Assembly (NCBI GenBank): GCA_028874915.1 | Contig: JAPPHA010000058.1 | Location: 1 to 41,992 of the forward strand | Length of the DNA stretch: 41,992 bases | Source of the DNA: Paracoccaceae bacterium | Lineage (GTDB): Bacteria > Pseudomonadota > Alphaproteobacteria > Rhodobacterales > Rhodobacteraceae | Reading direction: 5' to 3' | Shown here: one piece after another, positions 16,976-25,573 of the stretch | Numbering within the stretch: position 1 is the stretch's first letter | How the letters are laid out: every line of letters starts with the position of its first letter | Made by a program: the position numbers and the translations under genes | The notes under the pieces: generated by a model | Told to the model about the DNA's origin: nothing | The model's input: only the letters and a program-made list of their open reading frames with translations | The model's database searches: none

Positions 16976-17923
16976 TCAATTCGCGTGTTGCATGCCCTTG
17001 CAGGGTTGAACCTCGACTGTCAGGTGCGACAATTGCGTCAAATCACCGAGTTTCGACTTGTAGTGGTCCGGTTCCCGGGGATCATCCGTAATCACCGAAA
17101 CGATCATCGCCATGTGACCGGGTCCGACCCTCCACAAGTGCAAGTCAGATACCCGGTCCCCGTTGTACTCCAGTGTTTGGCGAATTTGATCGGACAGCTT
17201 GGCGTCTGGCAACGTGTCGAGCAACACGGCTCCCGTGCCGCGAAGCAGGCCAAGCGCCCATATGCTGATCACGGTGGCACCTGCAATTCCCACCAGTGGA
17301 TCCATCCAGATCCATCCGTAGATACGCCCTGCAAGAAGTCCGACAATGGCAAGGATGGACGTCAACGCATCTGCCAGGACATGGAGATAGGCAGCGCGGA
17401 TGTTGTGATCCTCGTGTCCATGACCATGACCATGACCATGACCATGACCTTGGTTTACTGCCGTACCACCGCCGTGCAACAGGGCAGCGCTTACCAGGTT
17501 GACGATCAACCCCAGAACCGCGACGGCGATCGCCTCGCTGAATCGAATGGGTACTGGCGAGATCAGTCGGGTGATGGACTCGTACGCGATCAGCGAAGCA
17601 AAAACGAACAAGAGAATGGCGCTGGAAAACCCGGCCAACTCACCGAGTTTGCCGGTTCCAAAGGAAAATCGATTGTCGCGGGCATATTTGCGCGCGTAGA
17701 CATAGGCCAAGACGGAAATTGAAAGCGCACCGGCATGCGACGCCATGTGGATTCCGTCTGCCAGGAGCGCCATTGAACCGAATACTATTCCGGCAAAGAT
17801 CTCCACAACCATCATGGCCGCTGTCAAACCGACGACCATCCATGTCCGACGCTCGTTTCGCGCTTGGTCCTCGCCCAGAAAGACATGCTCGTGCTTCCAG
17901 GCTTCGATTGAATCGCGGTGCAT
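16976..17923 (-). CDS. CDF-family divalent metal exporter, DmeF-like
   Basis: A 315-residue inner-membrane cation diffusion facilitator that exports Co/Ni/Zn-type ions by proton antiport. Six membrane segments are visible. Metal-site residues are found in LLADGIHMASHAGAL (TM2) and YLHVLADALTSILAI (TM5, HxxxD). A histidine loop between TM4 and TM5 reads NQ followed by six Gly-His pairs and EDH, and is encoded by a tandem hexamer. The C-terminal domain (VSDLHLWRVGPGHMAMIVSV) is the normal metal-sensing ferredoxin-like fold. The N-terminus (MHRDSIEAWKHEHVF) matches DmeF. The usual dmeR repressor gene is not next to it. Confidence 0.88.
   Translation of the reverse strand: MHRDSIEAWKHEHVFLGEDQARNERRTWMVVGLTAAMMVVEIFAGIVFGSMALLADGIHMASHAGALSISVLAYVYARKYARDNRFSFGTGKLGELAGFSSAILLFVFASLIAYESITRLISPVPIRFSEAIAVAVLGLIVNLVSAALLHGGGTAVNQGHGHGHGHGHGHEDHNIRAAYLHVLADALTSILAIVGLLAGRIYGWIWMDPLVGIAGATVISIWALGLLRGTGAVLLDTLPDAKLSDQIRQTLEYNGDRVSDLHLWRVGPGHMAMIVSVITDDPREPDHYKSKLGDLTQLSHLTVEVQPCKGMQHAN
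17418..17447. repeat. Hexanucleotide tandem repeat (CCATGA)5 inside the CDF gene
   Basis: Five perfect copies of CCATGA encode the Gly-His repeat of the metal-binding loop on the minus strand. A change in copy number would add or remove GH pairs without changing frame. Confidence 0.95.
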
Positions 17924-18466
17924 GAAACAGTCTCCAGGACATTGAAATCGGGCATAGGCGCACTCGTTCGATATTTAAATTCACTCAAGATCGCAATTTC
18001 ACCGCGGTCATGCTCCTGGATGATCCCATTCCAAAGTGCCGCGACGGACTCTGAATCTGCATTCTGCCGGTTTGATCTCTTGCTGACATGATTTTCCGGA
18101 TTCTGCCCTGCCTTGGACAACGTTGGTCAAGCGCGTCTGGTCGATAATCCGTTGGCGAAGCGGCGTGCCGTTTCTGGCTGTCCCATCGGCGGATCTGCTC
18201 GTCGTGGATCTCGCTTGGGGTCACGATTGTACGTTTCAAGTCGATCTGGCAGCGGCATCGACCTGGGATCGACAACTCACGCAGAGCCACCGGGGAAGAC
18301 AGAAGTTGGTACCGGTCAACCTTAACCATTCGTCAATCCAAACGACGAACCGGGCTTCGCCGGACTTGGCGAGGTCTTGATGTCGTCCAGATTCGGTCTC
18401 CACGGGACGCGGGTCGAATAGTGGGTTAGACGTGGCGTGGCTGACAACTATCCCGGGGAATGCATC
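17924..18466. other. Non-coding stretch upstream of mbfA
   Basis: I looked for an Irr-type ICE palindrome, the control known for mbfA in rhizobia, and for a dmeR gene. I found neither. Confidence 0.4.
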
Positions 18467-19450
18467 ATGTTTTCACGTTTCCTGCCCTTCAACAAAAGGC
18501 GGTTCCACGAACTCTCGGAACAGGAGGTTCTGGCGCTGGCAATATCCGCGGAAGAAGACGACGGACGGATCTTCCAGACTTATGCCGATGGCTTGCGCAA
18601 GGAGTATCCGAATACGGCAAGGATGTTCGAAGAAATGGCCGCCGAGGAAAACGATCACCGCAGGATGCTGATCGACCTCCATGTCGAGAAATTCGGTGAA
18701 ACCATTCCGTTGATCAGGCGTGAACATGTCAGCGGCTTCCCCGAAAGGAAGCCGGACTGGCTGACCAGGCCGTTCGGCGTTGAGGCCGTGCGCAAGCAGG
18801 CGGCGGTCATGGAGATGCAGGCCCGGCATTTCTACCTGACCGCGGCAAGGACTGCCACCGATGCGTCGATCCGCAAGTTACTCGGCGATCTCGCCGAGGC
18901 CGAGGCCGACCACATCACGACTGCCAGGAAAGCCGAGGAGGAGCATGTACCTCAAGACGTGCGTGAAGCCGAACAATGGCAGGAACGCAGGCAGTTCGTG
19001 TTGACCTACGTTCAACCAGGTCTTGCCGGACTGATGGACGGGTCGGTATCGACACTGGCGCCGATTTTCGCCACGGCCTTTGCGACCCAGGACACCTGGA
19101 CGACATTCCTGGTCGGAATTGCCGCATCGATCGGTGCAGGAATATCCATGGGCTTCACGGAAGTTGCGTCCGATGACGGCGTGATCTCGGGTCGTGGTTC
19201 ACCGATCAAGCGCGGCGTGACGACCGGTGTCATGACCACGCTGGGCGGGTTGGGTCACGCACTGCCATACCTTATTCCCGATTTCTGGATAGCAACCTAT
19301 ATCGCCATAGCCATCGTGTTCGTGGAACTGTGGGTAATCTCCTGGATCCAGAACAGGTACATGGAAACCCCTTGGAGGCGCGCGATCTTCCAGGTCGTGC
19401 TCGGGGGAGCATTGGTGTTCGCGGCGGGCATCCTGATAGGTCAGGCTTAG
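18467..19450 (+). CDS. mbfA: Membrane-bound ferritin / iron exporter MbfA (ferritin-like + VIT1 domains)
   Basis: A 327-residue two-domain protein. Residues 1–~160 form a ferritin-like four-helix domain with carboxylate ligands in ISAEEDDGRIF, MFEEMAAEENDHRRML, EMQARHFYL and AEAEADH. Residues ~190–327 form a VIT1/CCC1 membrane domain beginning QPGLAGLMDGSVSTLAPIFA, with ISMGFTEVASDDG and three more hydrophobic segments. MbfA proteins bind iron in the cytosol and export it, protecting against iron and peroxide stress, as established in Bradyrhizobium and Agrobacterium. ATG 18467 follows GGGGAA at good spacing and is preferred over GTG 18437. It is monocistronic. It lies beside the DmeF-like exporter, so metal efflux may be a local theme. 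Confidence 0.9.
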   Translation: MFSRFLPFNKRRFHELSEQEVLALAISAEEDDGRIFQTYADGLRKEYPNTARMFEEMAAEENDHRRMLIDLHVEKFGETIPLIRREHVSGFPERKPDWLTRPFGVEAVRKQAAVMEMQARHFYLTAARTATDASIRKLLGDLAEAEADHITTARKAEEEHVPQDVREAEQWQERRQFVLTYVQPGLAGLMDGSVSTLAPIFATAFATQDTWTTFLVGIAASIGAGISMGFTEVASDDGVISGRGSPIKRGVTTGVMTTLGGLGHALPYLIPDFWIATYIAIAIVFVELWVISWIQNRYMETPWRRAIFQVVLGGALVFAAGILIGQA

Positions 19451-19874
19451 TTCAGGCCCGCACGACCGCATCCACGACTGTAGGCGTGACCTCGAAGCCG
19501 GAAGTGCGGCGGGCGGCGCGGGCGAACTGAACGCGACCGGCGGGACCCTGTGGACGAGCCCTTCGGGCCGGCGCGAGCCTTTCGGGCTGTGTGGACAGCC
19601 CGTGGACAACGGAAGGCGTTGCTCACCGCCCGCCCACATTCTCGCGCCTCTCGCCCACGAATACCACAGGATCAACACGAACCAGTTTTTCATATTGGGG
19701 AAGGGAAAAAATCAAAAGACAAAAAATAGGGCCGTTCTGTTCGTCCCCGACGATACTCCCGGAATTAACTTCGAAAACCGCCGGGTCTCCGGTAACATTC
19801 TTGATGAGGCAACGGCTCAGCCAAAAGCAACATTTTCAGATGAGGCAATACGACTTCTCAACTTGTTTGACGCA
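19451..19874. other. Intergenic region with hairpin and three TGTGGAC-type repeats
   Basis: TGTGGACGA (about 19550), TGTGGACAG (19590) and CGTGGACAA (19602) resemble degenerate DnaA boxes. GGGCTGT-GTGG-ACAGCCC (19584–19601) is a perfect 7-bp hairpin. A purine-rich A-tract follows at about 19700–19730. No gene is seen. Confidence 0.4.
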
Positions 19875-20661
19875 CTAGACCGGGTCCGCGCCCACGTCTT
19901 CATCTGCATGCTCGCCTGTCTCGATCAACTCGGCCTCAGGCGTGTCAACCTGCTGCCTTTCCAAACCGTGACGGGTATTATTGGACGCATAGCCCCTTAA
20001 ATTCTCGGCGATCGAGTCCAGCGGCTTCGGCAGATCAAGGCGTTTTGCAAGTGCCCCGAAGGCGGACGAGCCCTCCATGACATCCCGCGCCATCGCTTCC
20101 ATCGCGGCACATGCATTGCTGAATCGCCCCGGTCACATCCGGCTCCGGCCGTCGCGAAATGTCACGCAGCGCTTCATGGAATTCGCGTGCGGCAGCACTG
20201 CGCCCTGTCCGCTCAAGGATTTCCACGGCCTCTTGGGTCGCGCCGGAAAATGCTCCGGAGCCACGATAGACGATCCGGCCGCCGTACATTTGCCAGCCGA
20301 TTCCATTCTCGACAAAGAATTGGTTTAGCCGGTCATCGAACCTGTTTGCAGCGTCGTCGTCGAACCCGCGCGCGAACGCTCCGTGGAACGCTTCGACAAC
20401 GTCGTAGACCTTGTACCAGGGTCAGTCGGCAACAAGCCCGACAACTTCGTCCCATATGTTGGGGTGCTCTGACCAGTTGTTCCGGTCAGGCGGAACGAGC
20501 AAGACCCGACAGATGATCCCGCGCATGGTGGGCTGACACATGCCGACGTCCTCTCCGATCAACGGGAACGCATAGCGCACGTTGTCGGGCGCGTCCTCAT
20601 GAACGGTGATCTCCGCAACCGCGCCGCGGTAACCATGCCGGTCTGAAAATCGATCGGCCAT
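19875..20661 (-). pseudogene. AbiJ-NTD4-type protein gene, internal stop and frameshift
   Basis: It starts at ATG 20661, directly after the hipA stop codon with no gap. It reads like the AbiJ N-terminal-domain-4 family: MADRFSDRHGY, RGIICRVLLVPPDRNNWSEH, PNIWDEVVGLVAD. A TGA (20422–20424) then interrupts it, after which PWYKVYDVVEAFHGAF and NRFDDRLNQFFVENGIGWQ continue in the same frame. A frameshift near 20100–20125 follows, at GAIQ/MEAMARDVMEGSS. The last part (LDLPKPLDSIAENLRGYASN, then VDTPEAELI) ends at 19875. These proteins are linked to abortive-infection-like defence. The translational coupling suggests it once worked with, or was regulated by, HipBA. Confidence 0.8.
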
Positions 20662-21891
20662 TCAGCCTGTTCCCTTCGCTATCGGCACGGTCCGCACATG
20701 CGCATCGATCGCATTGATCGCATCCGCGGTCAGCGGCAGGTTCCCCTTCTCGGCCTGCCAGTGCTCGTGGAAGCGCGTGACGGTTTCGCGCGCCGTTCGC
20801 AGAACCAGCTTCTCGGAAAGACCGGATTTCGCGGCAAGGTGCGATAGCTCGTCCTTCGAGAACCCGGAGAACGTCTTGGTGCGGCTGAATTTGAGTGCCG
20901 CTTTGTCGTCCTCGATATAGGCAATCGTCGAGACAAAGTCGTAGCAGGGCGCGAGCGCCGCCCGCCTGCGGTCCGGATAGATCAGCGAACAGTTTTTGAG
21001 GTGCATGTCGGCATTGCCGATCAGTACATTGAAGGTCAACCGCCGGATGAACTCGGCGATGTCGTCCTCGCTGCATTCAGCGGCGAGAACCTGCGCGATG
21101 TTGCGCTGACTTGCCTTCTCGTACTTGTCCTTGGGATAGACGCCAAAGACCTGCGCGAAGTCCTCGATGTGGACAGCAGTGACGTCCCCGAGACGATCAA
21201 AGCGCTCGACGGCCAGTGCCTGGCCGCCGATCCTGCCCATGCCCTCGGGCAGGTTGCCGATGTCGGAAACATCGATCAGCCTGATCGGCGGGACATCCAT
21301 GCCGCACAGACGGGCGAGCGTCATCATCGAGAATTCATTCTCGGGGACGGCATCGAACCCTTGCGACGGTAGCTTGACGATACAGGAGCCACCGACTCCT
21401 TTGACCGGAATTGCAAGACCGCCTTGCTTGTCTCCCAAAGCGGATAATTTCAACTGAAGACCGGCCAGCGAGAACCGCAGGGCCTTATCGCGATGAGTGT
21501 CATGATGACCGTCAGCATCATCAGCATCGGGAGGCCATGCGTCACCATCGGCAGGCCGAACAGTGACCGCACCGGGAAGGTCTTCGCCGAGAACCCAGAG
21601 CAGAAAAAATTCACGGACGGGCTTCACACCCGCGCGCTCGGCCAGATAGTCCCGCATATACCCTTCGGGCAGGAGATTCGAGAAGAACGGCAGCAAGTGC
21701 ATGTTCTGCGTACCAAAATCGGTCGTCAGTTCACCAAGCTCGTTTTTGAAGCCGAGGCTCAGAACCGGCCTGTCCGCATCGGCGACATACGCCTCGGAAA
21801 AGGCAAAGAGCGAGATGTCACCACCAACCCGCGTCAGCGTTCCTATGGGCTCTCCATGGAGCAGGACTTCAAGGACACTGACATCAGCCAT
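20662..21891 (-). CDS. hipA: HipA-family serine/threonine kinase toxin
   Basis: A 409-residue HipA-type kinase. The N-subdomain has FFSNLLPEGYMRDYLAERAG and VLGEDLPGAVTVRP. The kinase core has FSLAGLQLKLSAL, the nucleotide-loop region VGGSCIVKLPS, and ENEFSMMTLARLCG. The catalytic loop NADMHLKN (Asp of the DxHxKN motif) and the metal-binding Asp in PCYDFVSTI are both present, so it should be active. The E. coli relative phosphorylates glutamyl-tRNA synthetase and causes persistence. ATG 21891 overlaps the hipB stop by 8 nt (ATGGCTGA), the typical coupling. The acidic His/Asp loop (DADDADGHHD) is an insertion relative to E. coli HipA. Confidence 0.92.
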   Translation of the reverse strand: MADVSVLEVLLHGEPIGTLTRVGGDISLFAFSEAYVADADRPVLSLGFKNELGELTTDFGTQNMHLLPFFSNLLPEGYMRDYLAERAGVKPVREFFLLWVLGEDLPGAVTVRPADGDAWPPDADDADGHHDTHRDKALRFSLAGLQLKLSALGDKQGGLAIPVKGVGGSCIVKLPSQGFDAVPENEFSMMTLARLCGMDVPPIRLIDVSDIGNLPEGMGRIGGQALAVERFDRLGDVTAVHIEDFAQVFGVYPKDKYEKASQRNIAQVLAAECSEDDIAEFIRRLTFNVLIGNADMHLKNCSLIYPDRRRAALAPCYDFVSTIAYIEDDKAALKFSRTKTFSGFSKDELSHLAAKSGLSEKLVLRTARETVTRFHEHWQAEKGNLPLTADAINAIDAHVRTVPIAKGTG

Positions 21892-22483
21892 GATCGTCAC
21901 CATCCAGACGGTAGGCCGGACGCGGCAAGGAAGGCGCAGATGCACGCGCCCGATGCGCCAGCGCGTTCCGCAACAAGCGCAACCGACTCTGCGCCTGCTC
22001 GACCGCTTCCAGATTGCGCGGATCGCTCAGGAATTCCTGCACCTTCGCCGACGCTTCCAGCAAATGAAAAAGATCATCAGCTGACAGTTTGAAATGCATC
22101 AGCTCGCGTGCCCGGCGCTGCAACTCCTGAACGGGAATCCTGGAGCGCGTTTCACTGGGTAGCTCCGCTATCTGGTCTTCGAGACGCCGCAACATGTTCG
22201 CGGCCTTGCGCGCGCTCCGAACGTCAGGCTGACCATCGTCATCACCGCGGATGATCGCCCGAACAGCAGGCAGTTTCCTGCGCGAGACCAGTGTCAGCTC
22301 CAGGTTAACGACACGTGCAAGCTCGACCAGGCTGGAAAGCCTCAGATCGACCGCTCCGTTCTCGATCCTGGAAATGTGGCCCTGTGGAACCCCCGCCTTC
22401 GCGCCGAGCGCACGCTGGGAGAGCCCCATGCGTTCCCGCGCGGCTTTCAGCGACTCCGCGATGTGCTCTGTTGCATAACCCAT
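21884..22483 (-). CDS. hipB: HipB-type antitoxin, XRE repressor with C-terminal extension
   Basis: A 199-residue protein. The N-terminal 70 residues are an XRE/Cro helix-turn-helix (SLKAARERMGLSQRALGAKA, PQGHISRIENGAVDLRLSSL). The remaining ~120 residues are helical with several Arg/Leu-rich stretches, much longer than the ~88-residue E. coli HipB. The extension may contact HipA or form oligomers. ATG 22483 has GGAAAG 7–12 bases upstream. The role expected from the family is to neutralise HipA and repress the operon by binding the repeats upstream (22515–22607). Confidence 0.88.
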   Translation of the reverse strand: MGYATEHIAESLKAARERMGLSQRALGAKAGVPQGHISRIENGAVDLRLSSLVELARVVNLELTLVSRRKLPAVRAIIRGDDDGQPDVRSARKAANMLRRLEDQIAELPSETRSRIPVQELQRRARELMHFKLSADDLFHLLEASAKVQEFLSDPRNLEAVEQAQSRLRLLRNALAHRARASAPSLPRPAYRLDGDDHG

Positions 22484-22512
22484 GATTTATCTTTCCGTAT
22501 CACCTAAGCTCA

Positions 22513-22542
22513 ATGATATATACAAGCAAATCAAACATTCAA
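22513..22542 (-). promoter_or_regulatory. Putative hipBA promoter
   Basis: On the minus strand, TTGAAT (22542–22537) and TATCAT (22518–22513) are separated by 18 bases, about 30 bases before the hipB ATG. The -10 overlaps the proximal operator-like repeat, as expected for self-repression. Confidence 0.45.
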
Positions 22543-22607
22543 GCTTACGTCAAGCATTGAAACAGAACTCTATATCATCTCGGGAATTCAATATACTTGT
22601 ATATATC
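22515..22607. promoter_or_regulatory. Paired operator-like inverted repeats upstream of hipB
   Basis: GATATATACAAG at 22515–22526 and its exact reverse complement CTTGTATATATC at 22596–22607 are 69 bases apart. The distal copy also contains the self-complementary ATATAC-TT-GTATAT (22591–22604). E. coli HipB binds several TATCC…GGATA operators and bends the DNA, and a spaced pair here would suit a similar loop. The segment is strikingly AT-rich. Confidence 0.6.
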
Positions 22608-23277
22608 GAAAGCAAGGAACGGTGTTAAGCTGACGAAAAATCGCATTGCAATTCAGGAATTTGGATGAACCGAGGCAGACACTGCCGACAACATTCGAAG
22701 AAAACAGCGGCGGAACCGGTGAACTGCGGGACTATATAAACGCTCACCGGAACCACCAAATCTGCGGGATCATTTGACATGAACGTTTCGAAACCCGGGT
22801 CGTTTGCGGCAAATTTAAAAAAATAGACCAAGCAGAGCGGAGACAAGACCTGTCAGTCACGTGACTCCGCAGATCATGTTGCTTCCCCAAGTTGGCCCCA
22901 CTCGGACAGCTTGTGCGTAGAACCACGCCAAGAAGGAACGGACCGGCAACGGTCGCTAAGGCCTGGTTTCCTGGAACACCGGACCGCGCTTGCGGAGGGG
23001 GTAACCGCTCATCTTCTGCCTGACGCCTCCCGGCCTGGCCCGGCCGCGGCTGGAGACGACGCGCTCCTCGAAGCTCTCGTCAATCATGCCGGTCAGCCGG
23101 CCCGCTCGAGGGATCGGCCGCCTGTTCGTCGATGAAAGTGAACAGCCTGTCGAAGCCGTTGACACAATGATCGCCAACGGCACGGCTGTCGTCAGTCCGT
23201 TCGGATTTTCTCCTGCATTCCGGTGATTGGGGGAATGAACCAGGCGGGCGACGGGAAAGCCAAATCCACGACCAGGT
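22608..23277. other. Gap without a supportable gene
   Basis: The first half is AT-rich. On the minus strand near 23110–23200 a short frame (NGFDRLFTFIDEQAADPSSG) looks coding, but it is interrupted and unrecognised. Confidence 0.35.
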
Positions 23278-24510
23278 TCACTTCGTCGGGGGAGGGACGG
23301 ACGCGCCAAGCAGTTTTTTTGCGTGTAATCTGCCGCGCTGCGTTCGTTGTCGCGGATAGGCTCCTTCGCCAAAGCGACAGCGCCCCAAACCGTCAAAATC
23401 ACCGTGACAAGACTCGAGTACGACAGCACCACCATAAAGTGGCACTCTGGGTGTCGTTGCTGGTGGGGTCCACCTGAATGTAACGAAGCCACCGGAGAAC
23501 ACCGCTTTCCTGAAGTTTACGCCGGAGCGCCTTACGTGCTTGAGAGTCTCCCTACCGTAGTTCTTTTTCAGGGATTCCCGTTTCGTGCTTGTCAGGTAAG
23601 CTTCGGTCGACAACCGTCGGATTCGTGCCTTGTCTGCTCGTTGCGGCAGCACTTTTCCACCATGCATCCACGGTGTTACCACCGACCACGGATTTGGATG
23701 AAGAAGGCTTTGCCAGACTTGACCAAGGTGTGCTCTGGATGAGCCATGATGTGGAATCTTGTGAACATGAGCCAAGTGTTCTCGTGGTCTGCGCAGCCTG
23801 ATTACAGCTTGCCAACCCCTGTCCGGATCTCCAACTTCCTCCAGATCGGCACCCAAGAGTACAGCCTGTTCTCCGATCGAGAATAACATCGCAACGGAAA
23901 GATCATTCCGCTTGGGTGCCACAAGGCAGGTTTTTGGCGCACCGATATTGTCGTTGACATAGCTTGGACATCGACGGAGAAAACCGAAGAACTGGGCACT
24001 CGAGGGCGAAAGCGCCCTGAGCTCAACGTGTTTCCCGTGGGCAAGCACCCCGGCATCGAAGTCGATGACTACGGTATCCTTGGAGAGAGGCCTAATCTGT
24101 CGTCCCGTTTTCCGGGCATGCTGGAGGCACTCGAGGAAATCGTTGCCTCCCCTGTCAATCTTGTTGACAGGTTGATCCTCGTAACAAAACACGAGGGCGA
24201 GGAACTCTTCCTTGGTGAAGGCGTTGCTGAATGCCAGGCGTGCCGATTGGCACTGTTTCACGGTCTCCGAGAGCCCTTTGATGTGATCATCATGCCAGTG
24301 TGACGCCGCAACGGTTGCCACGGCCGTTTCAGGTCTTACTCCCAACGATCTAAGGTACGCAATTGATGCAGGTTCTCCGGAACTGTCCAGACACGAATCA
24401 ATGACAAACTACGTCCCGGAGCCAGCATGTATGACTATGCATTCGCCGTATCCTGGCCCAATTACGGTTACCTCTAATTCGTCCGGATCAGGAGCCTTCT
24501 TCCCAGGTGA
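23278..24510 (-). pseudogene. Metallo-beta-lactamase-fold hydrolase gene, nonsense mutation
   Basis: The frame opens at 24510 with LEVTVIGPGYGECIVIHAGS, meets TAG at 24411–24409, then continues FVIDSCLDSSGEP and the metal-binding ASHWHDDHIKG (HxHxDH-type site). Further family features are a GADLEEVG segment, HKIPHHGSSRAHL (a later His ligand) and SVVTPWMHGG. The stop lies where relatives usually have Trp (TGG to TAG). No normal start codon exists between the upstream TAA (24513–24511) and this stop, so at least two lesions are present. The last ~50 residues after TFRWTPPATTPRVPL look frame-drifted. Its relatives pair with an upstream gene in defence islands; here that partner is broken as well. 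Confidence 0.72.
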
Positions 24511-24882
24511 TTAAGGCCAGGAGATCTTTTGCCTCAGTTCTTGCGCGTTCGCGATCGCGAGTGGAGTGGGCTGGCAGATCTCTGAAATGCAGTTCCGAAA
24601 CCCGTCTTCTCTGATCCGTCGGAAGCCGTTCCAGCCCGACAATCCATCGTACGATCGCTCCGGGTACGAGCAAGCGGCGCTCACGTTGACTGAGTTCGCT
24701 TTTGGTAAGTGTCGCCGTATCCTCTGGCAGGGATGATTGCGACTTGACGTCCACCGAACGAACGGTGAACTCATCTTCCCCAATATCTCAACTTGATTGA
24801 CGCGCCGAGGCAGCATGTCGGTGCGCAGGCGATCGTCGTATGAGCGTGGGTGGGACCAGTCTCCGAACACGAGTCGCATGCC
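24488..24882 (-). pseudogene. Broken upstream partner of the metallo-beta-lactamase gene
   Basis: Two frames join into one unknown protein end. The first is MRLVFGDWSHPRSYDDRLRT followed by MLPRRVNQVEILGK. A frameshift near 24775–24785 then leads to DEFTVRSVDVKSQSSLPEDT, SQRERRLLVPGAIVRWIVGL and EAKDLLALITWEEGS, ending at TGA 24488. The end overlaps the start region of the metallo-beta-lactamase frame by about 20 bases, as in a coupled pair. Upstream of about 24882 no further homologous frame is visible, so the N-terminal part is lost. I do not recognise the family. Confidence 0.55.
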
Positions 24883-25573
24883 GTCGGCCCGCTGCCTGTT
24901 GCGTCAGGTTCTGTGGAAGCGAGCCGGCACGGCCGCCCGAGCGGCGCCCGGGCGGCGCCCGCGCCAACACCGTGCAGGTCCGTTTGGGCCGTGATCCCTC
25001 GCCCGTCTTGCTCGGCCCCATCGCCCGGGACGTGAACCTGATGGCGCACGATTTCATCGTTTGGCGCCAATTGTTCGTTTCGAAAGGTGGCTTTGTCCCC
25101 GACCGAATCCGCTTATCGGCGACGATCGACTTGACGGGCGGACAGGCGTGCACTGCAAGTGTTCCGCCCCCAATTCACCGATCGGAGGCGAGTGCGTCGG
25201 TGGCATGAACACGCCATTTCCATCGATCCCTTCGACCGCCCGAGCATATCCGCGATTGTAGACCGATTCGGGTGGTCACCTCTCCGACGCGGGTCGTGCA
25301 CGCCTTCGAGACGGACGGCCACAGGTGCTGGAGATGTGGTTTGCCGCGAGGCAGGCATTCGGGCCGGCCAGCCCGACTGAAACCGGTGCGTGCCTTGCGG
25401 CCCCTTTGTTCCAGGAAACGCTGTCGCATTCGAAACGGTCACTCGAATCCCGAAGACTCGCATCGTCGATGTCCGACATGCGCGTGGTACCGCGAAAACT
25501 CATTGATGTTCCTGTTTTGTTCTCTTACTGTCGCGATTCGGCACCGTCAGAAGTGATCAAAGTGGGTTACCGA
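24883..25573. other. Non-coding stretch, nothing recognised
   Basis: The frame of the next gene is open back to 25325, but that part lacks coding character. No remnant of the metallo-beta-lactamase partner could be followed here. Confidence 0.4.

Noticed and set aside
17418-17447. Short direct repeats as a CRISPR or minisatellite
   Set aside because: The units are 6 bp without spacers and encode the His loop of the CDF exporter.
23106-23200. Minus-strand stretch NGFDRLFTFIDEQAADPSSG
   Set aside because: It may be a gene remnant, but it is short, interrupted and unmatched to any family I can name.
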